Below the pieces are notes generated by a model. It was not told where the DNA came from, searched no databases, and saw only the letters and a program-made list of their open reading frames with translations. This document shows positions 1 through 9,180 of a DNA stretch of 64,000 bases, piece after piece. Source of the stretch: Algisphaera agarilytica (GTDB lineage Bacteria > Planctomycetota > Phycisphaerae > Phycisphaerales > Phycisphaeraceae); the NCBI RefSeq assembly GCF_014207595.1, contig NZ_JACHGY010000001.1, forward strand, positions 248,001 to 312,000, in the 5' to 3' direction. The stretch's first letter is position 1. Each line of letters opens with the position of its first letter. The translations under genes and the position numbers were made by a program.

Positions 1-3000
1 AGCGTCGCCAAACGCAACACCCCGGCGCGGTGCATCGCCTCGGCTCGCTCGGGCGTCTCCACCGTACTCAGCCCGATCGTGCTTCCCTCGTCGATCAGCG
101 TGGGATACGCCAGCAGCGTGTAGCCCGCGGGGTTGATCTCGACCTGCACCGGCAACTCGTCGATGTCCGGCCACTCGCGCAACCCCTCGCGTTGCCACGC
201 CGGGTCGCTGAGGTTCGCCGCGGCCTGCCCCGCTTCTGCGCCGAGGTCGTCTTGCAGCTTGCCAACGTCGCGCCCCTGCTCGAGCACCTTACCGGACTCG
301 TCGACCACCGCGATGTTCATCTGGTGATGCGCTTCGATCTTCGAGAGATCGAACAACGCCGGGTCCAGCCGTTCCCCGGCGATATCACTGAGCGCCTCCG
401 CCACCGCCTCGAGAAACTCGCCCTCACCAAACGCGATACGTTCCACCGCCTCGGCGGCCGAGGTCGGCGCGGGGACCAGAGGCTTGCGGTACTGCTTGGG
501 CAGGCTGCGGATCAGCGCCGCGATGCGTTCGGCCAGCAGACCGGGCACACACCAATCCACCACCGTCGGCTGCAGCCGCCCCAGCGCGTGCAGGGGAACC
601 TGAAGCGTCACGCCGTCGTCCGCTGCACCCGAGTCGTACTTGTAATCCAGCGAAAGTTTCATCCCCGCCGCCGCCAGGTGATCCGGCCGGCCGTCGTCTT
701 CCGGCGCGTCACCCGCAAGCAGGTCCGACTCCTGCATGAACAACACCTGCGGGTCGTCGCGCTCGGCCTGCTTGCGGAAGCGGTTGAGCTCGGCCACGCC
801 GAACACGTCCGCGGGCAAACGTTTGTCGTAGAACTCGAAACGCGCCTCGGCGTCGGCGATCAGATCGAACCGCCGCTGCTTGGCCTGCATCTTCTCAATG
901 CGTTCGCGGAGCTGGCGGTTGTGATCGAAGAACGGGGCGCGGATGTCGGCGTCCTGCTCAACCAACGCCTCCTGAATGAACATCTGCCGGGCGAGCGCGG
1001 GCTCAACCTTGGCAAAACGGATACGGCGTTTGGGCACCAGCACCAGCCCAAACAGCGACGCCTTCTCGAACGCCGCCACGAAACCGCCCCGCCTCACCCA
1101 GTGCGGCTCGCGGTGCGTCAGCTTCACCAGCGAACCCGCGATCGGCTCGACCCAGTCCGGGTTGATCTGGGCACACGTCCTCGCAAACTGCTGCGAGGTC
1201 ACCACGATCTCGGCGCACACGATCCAACGCGGCTTGTTCTTGTTCTTCGCCAGTGCCGAGCCCGGCCAGAGCTTGAGCTTGGTGTTGTGAGCCCCGGTGT
1301 ATTCATACACATCGGTCTTGAGCGCGACGTTCGACAACAAACCCGCGAGCAACGCTCGGTGCACCGCGTCGCTCATCTTGTCGATGCCGTCTTCACCCGT
1401 GACCCGCCGGGACGATTTAAGCCCGGCCTGCTTGGAGAGGTCCACGAGCTGCCGGTGTAGGTCGAACCACTCGCGCAGCCGTGGGTAGCTGATGAAGTGT
1501 TTCTGGCAGCTCTTGCGGAACTGGTTGTTGGACAGCCGGGCCTTCTCTTCGTGGACGAAGTCCCAGAGCTTGAGCAGCGACAGGAAATCGCTGGCCGGAT
1601 GAATAAACGCGGCGTGAGCCTGATCGGCGGCCTGGGCGTGTTCGTTCGGACGCAGCCTCGGGTCCTGGCCCTCTAGGGCCGAGGCGATGATGAGTACCTC
1701 CGCGAGGCTGCCTTCGTCCGCTGCGGCGAGCACCATCCGCCCCACCCGCGGGTCGATCGGCAGCTTGGCGAGTTGCTTGCCGATGGGTGTGAGCCGTCCG
1801 TCCGGATGGATCGCCCCGAGCTCACGCAGGGTCTGCGTGCCTTCACGGATCGCCGCGGCCTTGGGGGGTTCGAGGAAGGGGAACGTCTCGATGTCGCCCA
1901 GGCGCAGCGCCGCCATGCGCAGGATGACCGCGGCCAAACTGGTGCGCAAAATCTCGGGGGTGGTAAACGCATCGCGCTCGGCAAACTGCTCTTCGCTGCA
2001 CAACCGGATGCACACACCCGGCGCGACGCGTCCGCAACGCCCCGCCCGCTGATTGGCCGAGGCCTGCGACACCGCTTCGATGGGCAGGCGCTGCATGCGT
2101 GTGCGCGGCGAGTAGCGGCTGATGCGAGCGGTGCCGGGGTCGATCACCGCGGTGATGTTGGGCACCGTGACCGACGACTCGGCCACGTTGGTTGCGATCA
2201 CCACGCGGCGGGTGTTGCCCTTGGGGTTGAACACCTTCTGCTGCTCGGCATTCGACAGGCGGGCGTAGAGCGGCAGGATTTCGATGGGCTTGCCGCGCGA
2301 GAGATGCGGGCTGTGCTGCACGTGGCTGCGCAGGGCTTTGGCGGCCTGGCTGATCGCACGTTCGGTGGGCATGAACACCAGCACGTCGCCGTCGGTGGCG
2401 CTGGTGACTTCGTCGAGTGATTCGCAGAGTGCGCGGTCGAGCGCGGGGCCGTCGAGCGCCGCGTCGGCGTCTTCCGCGTCGATGGTGTGGTACCGCATCT
2501 CCACCGGGTAGGTTCGGCCGGAGACCTCGATGATCGGCGCGGGCTTGAATTCGCCCTCCACCTTCTGGCCGAAGTAGTCGGCGAAACGCTGCGGGTCGAT
2601 CGTGGCGGAGGTGATGACGAGCTTCAGGTCGGGTCGTCGCGGCAGCAGGCGTTTGAGGTAGCCCAACAGGAAGTCGATGTTCAGCGACCGTTCGTGCGCT
2701 TCGTCGATGATGATCGCGTCGTACGCCAACAAGTCCGGGTCGCGCCCGAGCTCGGCGAGCAGCAGGCCGTCGGTGAGGTAACGGATGTGCGTGAGCGGGC
2801 TGGACTGATCGTTGAACCGTACGGCATAACCCACCGAATCGCCGAGCCTCACGCCGAGCTCCTCCGCCACTCGGCTGGCCAGCGTGCGGGCGGCGATCCG
2901 GCGGGGCTGGGTGTGGGCGATCATGCCGCCGACGCCGTGCCCGAGGTCGAGCAGGATCTTGGGGAGCTGCGTGCTCTTGCCCGACCCCGTCTCGCCGCAA

Positions 3001-3302
3001 ACAACCGTGACCTGATGGTTGCGGATCAGCTCGGCGATGTCGTCACGCTTCTGCGAGATCGGCAGCTCATCGGGATACGACACCGTGGGCTTCGCGGCTT
3101 CACGCTGACCGCGCCGTTCGACCGAGGCGTCGAGCTGTTCGTGCAGACGCTTGAGGTTGCGGTCGTGGGGCTTGTTGGCCTTGCGGGCGTCGCGGATCTT
3201 CTTCGCCAAACGCTTGAGCGCCGCCTGGTCCGACACCATCGCCTGAGCGTAGCGCTTACGGCCGGGCAGGTCAGCGGATTGGTGGTCGTTCTCGCGGTTC
3301 AC
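1..3302 (-). CDS. hrpA: HrpA-type DEAH-box ATP-dependent RNA helicase (3' end cut by window)
   Basis: The reading frame is open from the GTG at 3302 to the window edge, about 1,100 codons. Seen in the protein: Walker A GETGSGKS (residues ~103-110), TQPRR (motif Ia), DEAH box at ~200-203, a following ERSLNIDFLLGYLK stretch and the SAT motif. These match E. coli HrpA, including its N-terminal extension. The last visible residues (PERAEAMHRAGVLRL) resemble the C-terminal DUF3418 region, so perhaps 200 residues are missing. HrpA proteins are 3'-5' RNA helicases that act on stalled or colliding ribosomes and on mRNA processing. An alternative start is the ATG at 3239; GTG is preferred only because it gives the longer helicase N-terminus. 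It lies last in a minus-strand run after the transketolase and methyltransferase genes. Confidence 0.93.
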   Translation of the reverse strand, partial: MNRENDHQSADLPGRKRYAQAMVSDQAALKRLAKKIRDARKANKPHDRNLKRLHEQLDASVERRGQREAAKPTVSYPDELPISQKRDDIAELIRNHQVTVVCGETGSGKSTQLPKILLDLGHGVGGMIAHTQPRRIAARTLASRVAEELGVRLGDSVGYAVRFNDQSSPLTHIRYLTDGLLLAELGRDPDLLAYDAIIIDEAHERSLNIDFLLGYLKRLLPRRPDLKLVITSATIDPQRFADYFGQKVEGEFKPAPIIEVSGRTYPVEMRYHTIDAEDADAALDGPALDRALCESLDEVTSATDGDVLVFMPTERAISQAAKALRSHVQHSPHLSRGKPIEILPLYARLSNAEQQKVFNPKGNTRRVVIATNVAESSVTVPNITAVIDPGTARISRYSPRTRMQRLPIEAVSQASANQRAGRCGRVAPGVCIRLCSEEQFAERDAFTTPEILRTSLAAVILRMAALRLGDIETFPFLEPPKAAAIREGTQTLRELGAIHPDGRLTPIGKQLAKLPIDPRVGRMVLAAADEGSLAEVLIIASALEGQDPRLRPNEHAQAADQAHAAFIHPASDFLSLLKLWDFVHEEKARLSNNQFRKSCQKHFISYPRLREWFDLHRQLVDLSKQAGLKSSRRVTGEDGIDKMSDAVHRALLAGLLSNVALKTDVYEYTGAHNTKLKLWPGSALAKNKNKPRWIVCAEIVVTSQQFARTCAQINPDWVEPIAGSLVKLTHREPHWVRRGGFVAAFEKASLFGLVLVPKRRIRFAKVEPALARQMFIQEALVEQDADIRAPFFDHNRQLRERIEKMQAKQRRFDLIADAEARFEFYDKRLPADVFGVAELNRFRKQAERDDPQVLFMQESDLLAGDAPEDDGRPDHLAAAGMKLSLDYKYDSGAADDGVTLQVPLHALGRLQPTVVDWCVPGLLAERIAALIRSLPKQYRKPLVPAPTSAAEAVERIAFGEGEFLEAVAEALSDIAGERLDPALFDLSKIEAHHQMNIAVVDESGKVLEQGRDVGKLQDDLGAEAGQAAANLSDPAWQREGLREWPDIDELPVQVEINPAGYTLLAYPTLIDEGSTIGLSTVETPERAEAMHRAGVLRLAT

Positions 3303-3381
3303 GGGGCGATATGTTAGCTGGTGAAAAAACCCGGGTGACGGATCGGGGTTAGGCAAAGACCTTCAGCATGCAGCGGAACGC

Positions 3382-4305
3382 TCAGCTCTTGTGCTTGCGG
3401 TGCCCGCGGTGATTGAGCAGCGAGAAACGCGGGGGTTCGTAGTGACGTTCCGCGGTGAACGGCTCGAGGAAGTGATCGCCCAAGTCTTCCTGCCTCACGA
3501 AGAACGCGTTCGCCCCCAGGTACTCACAGCCCACCAGCGACATGCCCGCTTCTCGGCTGATGCGCTCCAACGTTTTCAGCCCCGCACCGAAGTAGTTGCT
3601 GCCATCGGTCCACTGCCCCGCCGGGTCGTACGGCACCTGCCAATCCACGCTCGGCGGGACCGACGCGTTGTATTCCACACACGCCACCCGCGGCTGGTAA
3701 CCCGCCTGCAACAACGCCTCCCAGACGTGCCCGGTATTCATGTCGATGTCCAGCGAAACAAAGTCGAACGCCTCGGGCACCTCAGCACCGCGTAGCACGT
3801 CCGCCACGTTCTCCCGGGTCACGGCGGTCGATACGATCTTCAGCCGGCCATCCGCGAGCTCTTCGGAAAAGTGTTGCCGGGCCTGAGCCACCGCGGATTC
3901 ATCCGCCTCGATCCAGACGCCACGCCAGCCGATTTGCAGGAGCAACCTTGTGTTATTTTCCAGGCCGTCGCCCACGCCGATTTCGACGAAGAAGCGATCG
4001 CTCGTGCCGACGCGTCGAAAGACCTCGGCGATGATGCCGTCTTCGCCGTTCTGGCTGAACATCTGGGTCTGGTGCGGCACCAGACACTTCGGGTCGGCGT
4101 AACGCGGCGCGGTCATGATCGCCACGTCCTGCGCCTGGATGATGCCCGCTTCTTTATCGATCCACGTGTGCACACGGATCGATTCGACCTTTTCATTCAA
4201 CCGCGAGACTTCTTCCCGCAAGCCGTTGATCGCCTGTTCGAGATCGCGCCCCGAGTGGGCCGGGGTGTTTGGATCTCGCAGCTTGCTCAACCAGCGTCGA
4301 AGCAC
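3382..4305 (-). CDS. FkbM-like SAM-dependent methyltransferase
   Basis: A 307-residue protein. Residues ~1-50 are charged and predicted helical or coiled-coil (GRDLEQAINGLREEVSRL). The body carries a SAM-binding motif I (FVEIGVGDGLENNT), an acidic residue at the end of strand beta-2 (WIEAD) and a post-motif FDFVSLDIDMNTGHVW, the arrangement seen in FkbM and related class I methyltransferases. The substrate cannot be told; such proteins often O-methylate glycans or small molecules. It is cytoplasmic (no signal peptide or membrane segment). It sits 34 bp downstream of the transketolase gene and 79 bp upstream of hrpA, all on the minus strand, so co-transcription is possible but no functional link is evident. 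Confidence 0.6.
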   Translation of the reverse strand: MLRRWLSKLRDPNTPAHSGRDLEQAINGLREEVSRLNEKVESIRVHTWIDKEAGIIQAQDVAIMTAPRYADPKCLVPHQTQMFSQNGEDGIIAEVFRRVGTSDRFFVEIGVGDGLENNTRLLLQIGWRGVWIEADESAVAQARQHFSEELADGRLKIVSTAVTRENVADVLRGAEVPEAFDFVSLDIDMNTGHVWEALLQAGYQPRVACVEYNASVPPSVDWQVPYDPAGQWTDGSNYFGAGLKTLERISREAGMSLVGCEYLGANAFFVRQEDLGDHFLEPFTAERHYEPPRFSLLNHRGHRKHKS

Positions 4306-4339
4306 GGCGGGCCTTTCGGGATGGGACGCAGACGCCGGG

Positions 4340-6310
4340 TCAGGTGGCCGACAGCTCGAGCATGCTCATCGCTTGCTGCACGATGTGCTCGGAGCTGAGG
4401 TTGCAGTAACGCAGCAGCTCGTCGGGCGACTGCCCGGACTTGGGCAGGTGCTTCACGTGCATCTGGTTGATGGTGAAGCCGTCGCCCGTGGCGGACAGGG
4501 CGTCGGCGACGGCCGAGCCCATGGCGTTGCCGTAGTTGTCTTCGAGCGTGAGGACCATGCCGTTGTTCTCGTTGGCGAGGTCGGCGATGGCTTCTTCGTC
4601 GAACGGCAGGCTGTACATGTCGACAAGCGTGGCGTCGATGCCCGCTTCGTCGAGCTGCTCCAAGGCGCGGTTGGCTTCGTGCACCATGTAGCCGCTGGCG
4701 AGGATTAAGAGGTCACGGCCTTCGATCAGCAGCTCGTGTCCGCCGAGGACAAACTCGTCTTCGGGGCCGTAGAGGAACTCGGTGTCGGGACGCAGCGTGC
4801 GGAGGTAGGCGAAGCCTTCGTACTCGGCCATCTGCTGCACCAAGGCGTAGCACTGATACGCATCGGACGGCGTCAGCACGACCATGCCGGGATGTCCGGT
4901 CTGGGTCCGCATCGTGGCGAAGCTGCGAGCGAAAGCGACGTCACACAACGCCATCTGCGAGGGGCCATCCGCGCCGAGCGTCGCCCCGGCGTGGCTGCCC
5001 ACGAGCTTGATCGGCTTGCCCGAGAGGATCGCCATCTCGATCTGGTCGTAGGCCCGCACCATGAATTTGCCGAACGTCGAAACGAACGGCACCTTGCCCG
5101 CGGCGGACATCCCCAGCGCGGCGCTGAGCATGTTCTGCTCGGCGATCTTGCATTCCACGAAGCGCGAGGCCAAGGCGTCGTCTTTCTTGAACGCATCGGC
5201 GCCGGTCGAGTTGCTGACCTCGGCGTCGAGGGCGACGACGTTGGAGTGGGCGTGGCCCGCGGCGCGGAGGGCGATGCCGTAGGCCTTGCGGGTGGCGAGC
5301 TTGCCTTTTTCCAGCACGCTTTCCATGCCGAAGGCTTTGAGGGCGTCGTCGAAGGACTTCACGGCGTGGTGCGTGGCGGCTTCGGGCTTGTCGGCCGGGA
5401 GCATCGGGATCTTCAGGGGCGTGTCGGCCGCGGCGCCGATCTGACGCTCGGTGGCGGAGAGTTCTTCGAGCACGGCATCCAGGGCTTCGCCCGTCGGCGC
5501 GGTGCCGTGGTGGCCGTTGCCTTGCTGCGAGGCGCTGCCCCAGCCCTTGACGGTGCGGGCGACGATCGCGACGGGTGCGGCTTCGGGGTCGTGTTGTTTC
5601 TGGGCGTGGGTCGACAGGGCTTCGACGATGGCCGAGGGCTGGTGGCCGTCGATGTCGAGGACTTCGTAGCCCGCGGCTTCGAGCTTCTTGACCAAGGTGT
5701 CGGCCGACTGCTGCGGCGAGACTTCAGAGGTTTGGCCAAACGCGTTGGCGTTGAAGATCGGGCACACGGCCTTGAGGTCGTGGTCACGGATGAAGTCGAC
5801 CGCTTCCCAAATCTGACCTTCGCGCGACTCGCCGTCACCCATAATGCAGAAGATGCGTTTGTCCAGGCCGTCGAGCTTGGCGGCGACCGCGAGGCCTGCG
5901 GCGACCGAGAGGCCCTGGCCCAGCGAGCCGGTGGCGGCGTCGAAGAACGGCATGCCGAGCGCGGGGTTGGGGTGGCCGTCGATCGGCGAATCGAGCTGAC
6001 GCAGGGTCATCGCCAAGTCACGGGTCACCGGCTTGAGGTCGTTGTTCGCGTCGCGGTAGTGGATGCCCAGGTCCGCCATCGCGGCGTAGACGACGGGCAC
6101 GGCGTGTCCTTCGGAGAGCACCAAACGGTCGGCCGAGGGGTGCCCGGGGTTGGCCGGCTCGTGCCGCATGTGGGTGTAGAGCAAAGCCGAGATGAGGTGC
6201 ACCAGCGAGGCCCCGGTCGAGGGGTGGCCCGAGCCCGCCGACCCGGTGATCTGATAGGTCAGCTTGGCGAGGTCCACGGATTTTTGGTGCAGGGTCGAAT
6301 CGAGGGACAT
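4340..6310 (-). CDS. tkt: transketolase, animal-type
   Basis: A 656-residue thiamine-diphosphate enzyme that moves two-carbon ketol units between sugar phosphates in the non-oxidative pentose phosphate pathway. The start ATG at 6310 is chosen because AAGGAA lies just upstream and the protein then begins with a normal transketolase N-terminus; upstream in-frame codons look non-coding. Seen: SGSGHP-like AGSGHPS (residue ~26-32), SEGHA, GSLGQGLS, the ThDP/Mg motif GDGES at 158-162 with N187 and N189, and in the Pyr domain ECKIAEQNM with the catalytic Glu, then GSHAGATLGADGPSQMA. The latter stretches resemble vertebrate transketolase more than E. coli TktA. First gene of a minus-strand group with the methyltransferase and hrpA; divergent from the pullulanase gene. 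Confidence 0.93.
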   Translation of the reverse strand: MSLDSTLHQKSVDLAKLTYQITGSAGSGHPSTGASLVHLISALLYTHMRHEPANPGHPSADRLVLSEGHAVPVVYAAMADLGIHYRDANNDLKPVTRDLAMTLRQLDSPIDGHPNPALGMPFFDAATGSLGQGLSVAAGLAVAAKLDGLDKRIFCIMGDGESREGQIWEAVDFIRDHDLKAVCPIFNANAFGQTSEVSPQQSADTLVKKLEAAGYEVLDIDGHQPSAIVEALSTHAQKQHDPEAAPVAIVARTVKGWGSASQQGNGHHGTAPTGEALDAVLEELSATERQIGAAADTPLKIPMLPADKPEAATHHAVKSFDDALKAFGMESVLEKGKLATRKAYGIALRAAGHAHSNVVALDAEVSNSTGADAFKKDDALASRFVECKIAEQNMLSAALGMSAAGKVPFVSTFGKFMVRAYDQIEMAILSGKPIKLVGSHAGATLGADGPSQMALCDVAFARSFATMRTQTGHPGMVVLTPSDAYQCYALVQQMAEYEGFAYLRTLRPDTEFLYGPEDEFVLGGHELLIEGRDLLILASGYMVHEANRALEQLDEAGIDATLVDMYSLPFDEEAIADLANENNGMVLTLEDNYGNAMGSAVADALSATGDGFTINQMHVKHLPKSGQSPDELLRYCNLSSEHIVQQAMSMLELSAT

Positions 6311-6459
6311 CGCGGCGGGTTCCTTCCGGGAAAATGGCAAAAATCGGGTCGGGGCTCGGCATCCAGCCTCAAGCCCACACAGCTCCAAAATCGAGCAAGC
6401 GGGGATTATACGGGCGATCCACAACCCGCGCGGGCTAGAAAATCATGGGTGGATTAATG

Positions 6460-6487
6460 TTGAAATCGCCTCGGACCGCGGTATGAT
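6460..6487 (+). promoter_or_regulatory. sigma70-like promoter of the pullulanase gene
   Basis: TTGAAA at 6460-6465 and TATGAT at 6482-6487 match the -35 and -10 consensus at 5/6 each, with a 16-bp spacer. This lies in the divergent tkt/pulA region, about 110 bp upstream of the pullulanase start, and stands out from the GC-rich surroundings. Transcription would begin near 6494. Prediction by eye only. Confidence 0.6.
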
Positions 6488-6497
6488 ACACGTCAGT

Positions 6498-6509
6498 TTA
6501 ACCGGTTAA
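6498..6509. promoter_or_regulatory. perfect 12-bp palindrome, candidate LacI-family operator
   Basis: TTAACCGGTTAA reads identically on both strands. It has the central CpG and AACCGGTT core typical of LacI/GalR-family operators and begins 10 bp after the -10 box, so it would cover about +4 to +15 of the pullulanase transcript. A bound repressor there would block initiation. No regulator gene is in the window, so the binding protein is unknown. Confidence 0.45.
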
Positions 6510-6597
6510 CCTCGGCGTTTTCACTTCTAACTGCCACATTTTCCGCCGTTTCCAGCCTCTCGCCCCACCCCACTCACACGCCTGCCCCGGAGTCCCC

Positions 6598-9180
6598 ATG
6601 CCTGCCACTCCAAAACGTCTTTCCCACCTCCCCCGATTGCTTGCCCTCCTGGGCACCGTGGTGACCGCCACCCTGAGCCAAGCCGCTCCCCCCGCTGAAC
6701 GCCTCGCCGAGCGGATCAAACCCGCCGATCTCGACGCCCAATCCGTCCTGATCCTGCACTACCACCGGCCCGACGGAGACTACGACCGCTGGAACGCCTG
6801 GGTCTGGACCGACTCGGGCGAAGGCAAGTCCTACGCCTTCGAGCAGGAGACCGACTTCGGCCGAGTCGCCATCATCCCCGTGGATCACCACCCCGACCGC
6901 TACGGCTTCATCGTCCGCCGGGGCAACTGGGTACTCAAAGACATCGACCGCGACCGCTTTGTCTCCCCCGACAAGACCAATACCAAACGCCGTGTCACCG
7001 AAGTCTGGGTCAACTCCGGCGACCCCGAGGTCTACGTGGATGGACAGGCCATCGACCTCTCGCCCAAACTCATCGCTGCGTTCCTCGATTCACCTAAGCA
7101 GCTCGCCTTGGCCAGCACCACGCCGCTCAAATCCCGTGATCTGATCGAAGCAGTTTTACAAACCGAAGCCGGCGACATCGCCCTGGGTTCGATCCAGCGA
7201 TCTAAAACGCCGTCGCCCGGTTCGGTCGCCTACACCGTCCGGCTCAAATCGGAAGTCGACGCCGCAAGCCTCAACGCCCCGCTCACCCTCGCCATCCCCG
7301 ACTACGACCCGATGACCGTCTACGCCCGGGCCGTGCTCGACGATCCTTCGCTTGCGCCGCTCGATGTTGAACTCGGGCCCGTGACCAACGCCGAGCAAAC
7401 CACGTTCACGACGTGGTCGCCCGTCGCCTCGTCGGTTGACCTCCTGATTTACGAAGACGGCATCGACAGCAAACCTTCGCAAACCCTTGCGCTGGAACGA
7501 AAATCGGACCACGGCGTCTGGCAAGCGACCGTGGCCGGCGATCTGCACAACGTGCCTTACCAGTTCCGCTTCACGTCCTACGGCCAGCAGCGCACCGTGG
7601 CCGACATCCACTGCAAAGCCGCTCTGCCCGGCAGCGACTTCTCGGTCGCCGTCGATCTCGACCGCACCAACCCCGAGGGCTGGGACACGCATCAACCGCC
7701 CCGCCTCGCCCAGCCCACCGATGAAGTCATCTACGAAATCCACGTCCGAGATTTCAGCATGACCGATCCCAATACCCCGGAACATCATAAAGGTAAGTAT
7801 CTGGGACTAATCACGCCCGGCGTCACGGAACCCGGCGAAGAAAGCGTCACCACCGGCATCGCCCACCTCAAAGAACTCGGCGTCACCGCGGTGCACCTCC
7901 TGCCGATCCACGACTTCGGCAACGACCGCCACAACTACAACTGGGGCTACTGGACCAGCCTGTTCAACGTCCCCGAGTCCGACTATTCCACCACCCCCGA
8001 CGACCCGGCCAACACCATCCGCGAACTCAAGACCGCGATCAAAGTCCTTCAGGACAGCGATATCCGCGTGATCCTCGACGTCGTGTACAACCACACCTCG
8101 AGCAGCTTCGAGTACTCGCCGTTCGACCAAACCATCCCCAACTACTTCTTCCGCACCAACCCGGACGGCAGCCTCCGCAACGACGCGGGTGTGGGCAATT
8201 CAGTGGCGGATGAACGGCTGATGGTCCGCAAATACATCGTGGACTCGCTGAAGTACTGGGTCACGGAATATAAAATCGATGGCGTGCGTTTCGACCTTCT
8301 GGGCACGCACCACCCCGAAACCGTACAAAACATTTCGGACGAGCTGTATGCCCTGCGTCCGGACCTGACGATCTACGGCGAGCCGTGGACCGGCGGCGGC
8401 CCGATCTACTTCGGCAAGGGCGCTCAGCGCGGTATGGGTGTGGCGGTGTTCAACGACCACCTGCGCAACGCGGTCCGCGGCGACCTCGACGGCACCGCCA
8501 CGGGGTTCGCCACCGGGCCCAACGGCGACACCCACGCGATCCGCAACGGCGTCGCCGGGGCGATCGACGACTTCTCCGATTCGCCGACCGAGAGCATCAA
8601 CTACGTCTCTGCCCACGACAACCGCACGCTCTGGGACAAGATCGAGTACACCCACCCCAACGCCAGCGAAGAAGAAAAACGCGCGATGCACAAGCTGAGC
8701 CTCGGCATCGTGCTCACCAGCCAGGGCATCCCGTTCCTGCACGGCGGCGTCGACATGGCCCGCACCAAAGGCGGTCACCACAACTCCTACAACCAGGGCG
8801 ATGAAGTCAACGCGTTCGGCTGGGACCGCAAGGAGCAATACCGCGACGTCCACGAGTACGTGGCCGGCCTGATCGAGTTGCGTCGCGAGCACCCTGCGCT
8901 GCGTTTGACCACGCGGGCCCAAGTCCGCAACAACCTGAAGTTCCTGAAAAACACGCCGGAAGGTGTCGTGGCCTACACGCTCAACGGCCAGAACGTCGGC
9001 GACGATTGGGACAAAATCCTGATCATCTACAACGGCCAACCCACCGCCGAAAGCGTCAAGCTCCCGCCCGCCGCTTGGCGGGTTGTGGTCGATGCCCATA
9101 CCGCGGGCACCGAAACACTGGCCGAAGCCCGTGGCAATCAGGAACTGCCGCCCTACTCGATGATGGTGCTGCACCAGTAA
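6598..9180 (+). CDS. pulA: secreted type I pullulanase (GH13) with CBM41-like domain
   Basis: An 860-residue glycogen/pullulan-debranching enzyme hydrolysing alpha-1,6 branches. Residues 1-29 form a signal peptide (basic start, LLALLGTVVTATLSQA), so it is exported. Next comes a pullulanase-associated carbohydrate-binding domain (LILHYHRPDGDYDRWNAW), a CBM48-like region (~265-340) and the GH13 barrel. The family-specific YNWGY motif is present. Predicted catalytic residues are D566 (GVRFDLLG), E595 (YGEPW) and D674 (SAHDN). GGAG lies just upstream of the ATG. The promoter and palindrome at 6460-6509 suggest sugar-responsive control. It probably works with the alpha-glucan phosphorylase at 58532. 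Confidence 0.93.
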   Translation: MPATPKRLSHLPRLLALLGTVVTATLSQAAPPAERLAERIKPADLDAQSVLILHYHRPDGDYDRWNAWVWTDSGEGKSYAFEQETDFGRVAIIPVDHHPDRYGFIVRRGNWVLKDIDRDRFVSPDKTNTKRRVTEVWVNSGDPEVYVDGQAIDLSPKLIAAFLDSPKQLALASTTPLKSRDLIEAVLQTEAGDIALGSIQRSKTPSPGSVAYTVRLKSEVDAASLNAPLTLAIPDYDPMTVYARAVLDDPSLAPLDVELGPVTNAEQTTFTTWSPVASSVDLLIYEDGIDSKPSQTLALERKSDHGVWQATVAGDLHNVPYQFRFTSYGQQRTVADIHCKAALPGSDFSVAVDLDRTNPEGWDTHQPPRLAQPTDEVIYEIHVRDFSMTDPNTPEHHKGKYLGLITPGVTEPGEESVTTGIAHLKELGVTAVHLLPIHDFGNDRHNYNWGYWTSLFNVPESDYSTTPDDPANTIRELKTAIKVLQDSDIRVILDVVYNHTSSSFEYSPFDQTIPNYFFRTNPDGSLRNDAGVGNSVADERLMVRKYIVDSLKYWVTEYKIDGVRFDLLGTHHPETVQNISDELYALRPDLTIYGEPWTGGGPIYFGKGAQRGMGVAVFNDHLRNAVRGDLDGTATGFATGPNGDTHAIRNGVAGAIDDFSDSPTESINYVSAHDNRTLWDKIEYTHPNASEEEKRAMHKLSLGIVLTSQGIPFLHGGVDMARTKGGHHNSYNQGDEVNAFGWDRKEQYRDVHEYVAGLIELRREHPALRLTTRAQVRNNLKFLKNTPEGVVAYTLNGQNVGDDWDKILIIYNGQPTAESVKLPPAAWRVVVDAHTAGTETLAEARGNQELPPYSMMVLHQ

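Noticed and set aside
30-1460. A 476-codon open frame on the plus strand rich in Arg, His and Leu
   Set aside because: It is antisense to the hrpA helicase frame and has no domain features; long antisense frames are expected at this GC content.
4736-6457. A 573-codon plus-strand frame
   Set aside because: Antisense to the transketolase gene, with Gly/Val/Arg-rich composition and no motifs.
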